Assembly: GCA_028293265.1 (NCBI GenBank) | Contig: JAQGPB010000390.1 | Location: 1-6,650, forward strand | DNA: 6,650 nt | Reading direction: 5' to 3' | DNA from: Pedosphaera sp. | Lineage (GTDB): Bacteria > Verrucomicrobiota > Verrucomicrobiae > Limisphaerales > Pedosphaeraceae | Part shown: positions 4,640-6,650 of the stretch, in pieces | Layout of the letters: every line of letters starts with the position of its first letter | How positions within the stretch are numbered: the stretch's first letter is position 1 | Notes under the pieces: generated by a model | Database searches by the model: none | Seen by the model: only the letters and a program-made list of their open reading frames with translations | What the model was told of the DNA's origin: nothing | Translations under genes and position numbers: made by a program

Positions 4640-6650
4640 TCCTGCCTGACGTTGAAGTTTGAACGTAAGTTGTCGCCGCCCCGGCAAAGATCTGTTGTTC
4701 GCTCCAACCGCCGCCGAGTGCCTTGATGAGTTGAACGGCGGCGATCAGCCGCTGGCCCGTAAGTTGTGCGTCGCTCCGCTCGGCTTGCAACGCTTCGCGG
4801 CTGGCATCCACGACCTCAAGATATGTGACAATGCCGGAACGATAACGCTCGGTGGCCAGATCGGCAGCCCGGCGGGCGCTGGTCACGGCGCGTTGTTGGG
4901 CCGCTGCCTGGTCGGTCAGATGGCGGACTCCCGAGAGACTGTTCTCCACCTCGCCAAATGCGACCAGCACCTGCTGCCGATAATGGGCGACAGATTCTTC
5001 AAAGGCAGCCCGGGAGCGTTTGTAATTCGCCCGGTTGCGTCCGCCCGCAAATATTGGCAGCGAAAGGCTTGGGCCGATGGACCACGCACGGCTGTTCCAA
5101 TTGAACAGGGAATCAACGTCCGCGCTCACAAAACCGCCCGAACCGGTGAGTGTGAGGACCGGAAAAAAAGCGGCTTTCGCAACGCCGATGCGAGCATTGG
5201 CCGATGCAAGCTGGCGCTCCGCCTCAGCCACATCCGGACGACGCTCCAACAAGTCAGCCGGGAGCCCGGCTGGAATTGAAGGCGGCTGGGGATTCCAATC
5301 AGCGGCGGTCAGGGCGGGCAATTGAAATGAAGACGGATTGACGCCGACCAGAATGGCGATGGCATTTTCCAATTCAGCACGTTGCCGGGCAAGCGAAGCG
5401 GCCTCGGCCTCCGTGGTTGCCAGTTCGGTTTCCGCGCGGGCGATATCAAGTTCATTGCCAATACCACCTTCGAAACGGCCTTTGACAAGTTGCACCTGTT
5501 CTTTGCGCAAATTTACCGTGCCAGTCACAGTGGCGATTTCGGCGTCAAGGGACCTCAGTGCAAAATAGTTTTGCGCGACGTCTCCTTGCAGTGTCAGCAG
5601 AACCGTGTCGAGCGCCGCCAGCGATGCCTGGGCATCGGCGCGCGCGCTTTCAAATCCCCGTCGCACGCGTCCCCAAAGGTCCACTTCATAACTGAGATCA
5701 AGCGGCGTGTTGAAGGTGTTCGCCGTGATGTTGCCAAAACTGGGCACTTGGTTTGGCGAAAAGCGCTGGCGCGTAAAACTGGGGTCGAAATTCACGTTGG
5801 GAAAAAATTCACCGCGCGCGACTCGTGCGGTGGCACGGGCTTGGTCCACGCGGGCGACCGCAGCTTTAACGTCCTGATTCGCCGACAGCGCCTGTGACTC
5901 AAGTATATTCAGATTCGTATCGGCAAAAATTTCCCACCAGTTTCCTCTTGGCATGTTATCCAACGGCCGGCCCTGTTTCCACGCGCCGAGTTCAAACGCC
6001 TTGTAATTGGCCGGCACAGAATTGACTGGCGGGTTATAATCGGGTCCGACGGTCAACAACCCCGCGTTGGCCGAACCAACCAAAAACAACGCCGCCGCCA
6101 CTACAATTCCCGCCACCGCCCCGTGCGAACCAAGCGCCGGACCTTTGGCTAGTGGCACAGCTGCGGCCTTTTTCTTGAAGCCAAGTTTCATCAAGGTGAC
6201 GTAAAATACTGGCGTCAGAAAGAGGCCAAACAGCGTCACCCCGATCATGCCCGAAAACACCGCCACGCCCATTGCTTGGCGCATTTCCGCCCCCGCGCCA
6301 TGCGCGACCACCAAGGGAAAAACCCCCGCGATAAACGCGATCGAAGTCATCAGGATTGGCCGCAAGCGAAGCCGGCTCGCCTCAACGACCGCCTGGAAGG
6401 GCGAAAGACCTTCATCATCCTGTTTGTGCTTCGCAAACTCAACGATGAGAATCGCGTTTTTGCAGGCCAAACCCACGAGCACGATAAGGCCGATCTGGGT
6501 GAAGATGTTATTATCACCGCCCTTCAGCCATACGCCCGTGATGGCGAACAGCAAACACATGGGCACAATCAGGATGATTGCCAGCGGCAGCCGGAAACTT
6601 TCGAACTGCGCGGCCAGCACCAGAAATACGAGCAGCAGGCAGAGGGGATA
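4623..6650 (-). CDS. RND (HAE1/AcrB-type) permease C-terminus fused to NodT/OprM-type outer-membrane factor; 5' end outside window
   Basis: The frame is open to the right edge, giving 675 residues (numbered here from the edge). Residues 1-158 are the last five membrane helices of an AcrB-like drug/proton antiporter. They include CKNAILIVEFAKH with Lys64 and RLRPILMTS with Arg95 and Thr102, equivalent to AcrB proton-relay residues Lys940, Arg971 and Thr978. A short basic linker (Lys159-161) leads to a hydrophobic stretch (177-193) ending Ala-Asn-Ala (194-196). Residues 197-675 are a complete outer-membrane factor: TVGPDYNPP, the WWEIFAD motif (Trp238-Trp239), DLWGRVRRGFESARA, the ERRPDVAEAERQLASANARI region, and the terminal KALGGGW. 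The domain length fits the NodT family, but the usual lipobox cysteine is absent. Together these would form inner- and outer-membrane parts of a tripartite pump; a periplasmic adaptor gene would be expected outside the window to the right. No stop or good ribosome binding site lies at the junction, so a true fusion is favoured. Confidence 0.85.
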   Translation of the reverse strand, partial: YPLCLLLVFLVLAAQFESFRLPLAIILIVPMCLLFAITGVWLKGGDNNIFTQIGLIVLVGLACKNAILIVEFAKHKQDDEGLSPFQAVVEASRLRLRPILMTSIAFIAGVFPLVVAHGAGAEMRQAMGVAVFSGMIGVTLFGLFLTPVFYVTLMKLGFKKKAAAVPLAKGPALGSHGAVAGIVVAAALFLVGSANAGLLTVGPDYNPPVNSVPANYKAFELGAWKQGRPLDNMPRGNWWEIFADTNLNILESQALSANQDVKAAVARVDQARATARVARGEFFPNVNFDPSFTRQRFSPNQVPSFGNITANTFNTPLDLSYEVDLWGRVRRGFESARADAQASLAALDTVLLTLQGDVAQNYFALRSLDAEIATVTGTVNLRKEQVQLVKGRFEGGIGNELDIARAETELATTEAEAASLARQRAELENAIAILVGVNPSSFQLPALTAADWNPQPPSIPAGLPADLLERRPDVAEAERQLASANARIGVAKAAFFPVLTLTGSGGFVSADVDSLFNWNSRAWSIGPSLSLPIFAGGRNRANYKRSRAAFEESVAHYRQQVLVAFGEVENSLSGVRHLTDQAAAQQRAVTSARRAADLATERYRSGIVTYLEVVDASREALQAERSDAQLTGQRLIAAVQLIKALGGGWSEQQIFAGAATTYVQTSTSGRNENAH
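6063..6122 (-). other. Internal signal-sequence-like segment at the pump-channel junction
   Basis: It encodes residues 177-196 of the fusion: a run of Ala/Val/Ile/Leu/Phe with no charge, preceded by basic residues (Lys159-161 and Lys169) and ending Gly-Ser-Ala-Asn-Ala. The Ala-x-Ala ending fits the signal peptidase I rule. Because the C-terminus of an AcrB-type permease faces the cytoplasm, one more crossing would put the channel domain in the periplasm, as required. Cleavage itself is inferred. Confidence 0.55.

Noticed and set aside
4659..5279. 206-codon plus-strand open frame over the outer-membrane factor
   Set aside because: It is antisense to a domain with clear NodT-family motifs, and its own translation has no recognisable pattern.

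Overview
The window reads as a piece of chromosome from a GC-rich, double-membraned (Gram-negative type) bacterium. An RND efflux pump with an outer-membrane factor requires two membranes. The single-chain OtsA-OtsB enzyme, and the long intergenic region with decamer tandem repeats and dyads, would fit a Verrucomicrobiota-like genome (Planctomycetota or Acidobacteriota are alternatives). That placement is a guess from gene style, not something the sequence proves. No mobile element, tRNA, rRNA or CRISPR array was seen.

Layout, left to right. (1) Bases 1-20, minus: the first codons of a gene running off the left edge, starting in an ATGA overlap with the next gene. (2) 17-1078, minus: a GT-B glycosyltransferase of family 4 with a GTG start and a strong ribosome binding site. 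(3) 1079-1900: about 820 bases without a convincing gene. They hold candidate promoters for both directions, a 55-base nested hairpin, two different 10-bp tandem repeats, a 7-bp hairpin and a near-perfect palindrome just upstream of the next gene. (4) 1901-4204, plus: a bifunctional trehalose-6-phosphate synthase/phosphatase (OtsA-OtsB fusion) with both active sites intact. (5) 4205-4306: a short convergent gap with no clear terminator. (6) 4307-4639, minus: a thioredoxin-fold protein that has lost both active-site cysteines. (7) 4623-6650, minus, entering from the right edge: the C-terminal transmembrane part of an HAE1/AcrB-type RND permease fused in frame to a complete NodT/OprM-type outer-membrane factor.

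How they may work together. The left half looks like a carbohydrate / compatible-solute block: trehalose synthesis diverges from a glycosyltransferase operon whose next gene begins MSDIIEV, reminiscent of amylo-alpha-1,6-glucosidases. The right half is an efflux operon: pump and outer-membrane channel as one polypeptide, followed by a 17-bp overlapping, probably translationally coupled cysteine-less thioredoxin-like protein. The most striking point is the pump-channel fusion. The junction carries a hydrophobic segment ending in an Ala-Asn-Ala signal-peptidase-like site instead of the lipobox cysteine usual in NodT-type factors. This suggests an internal signal sequence that could release the channel after export.
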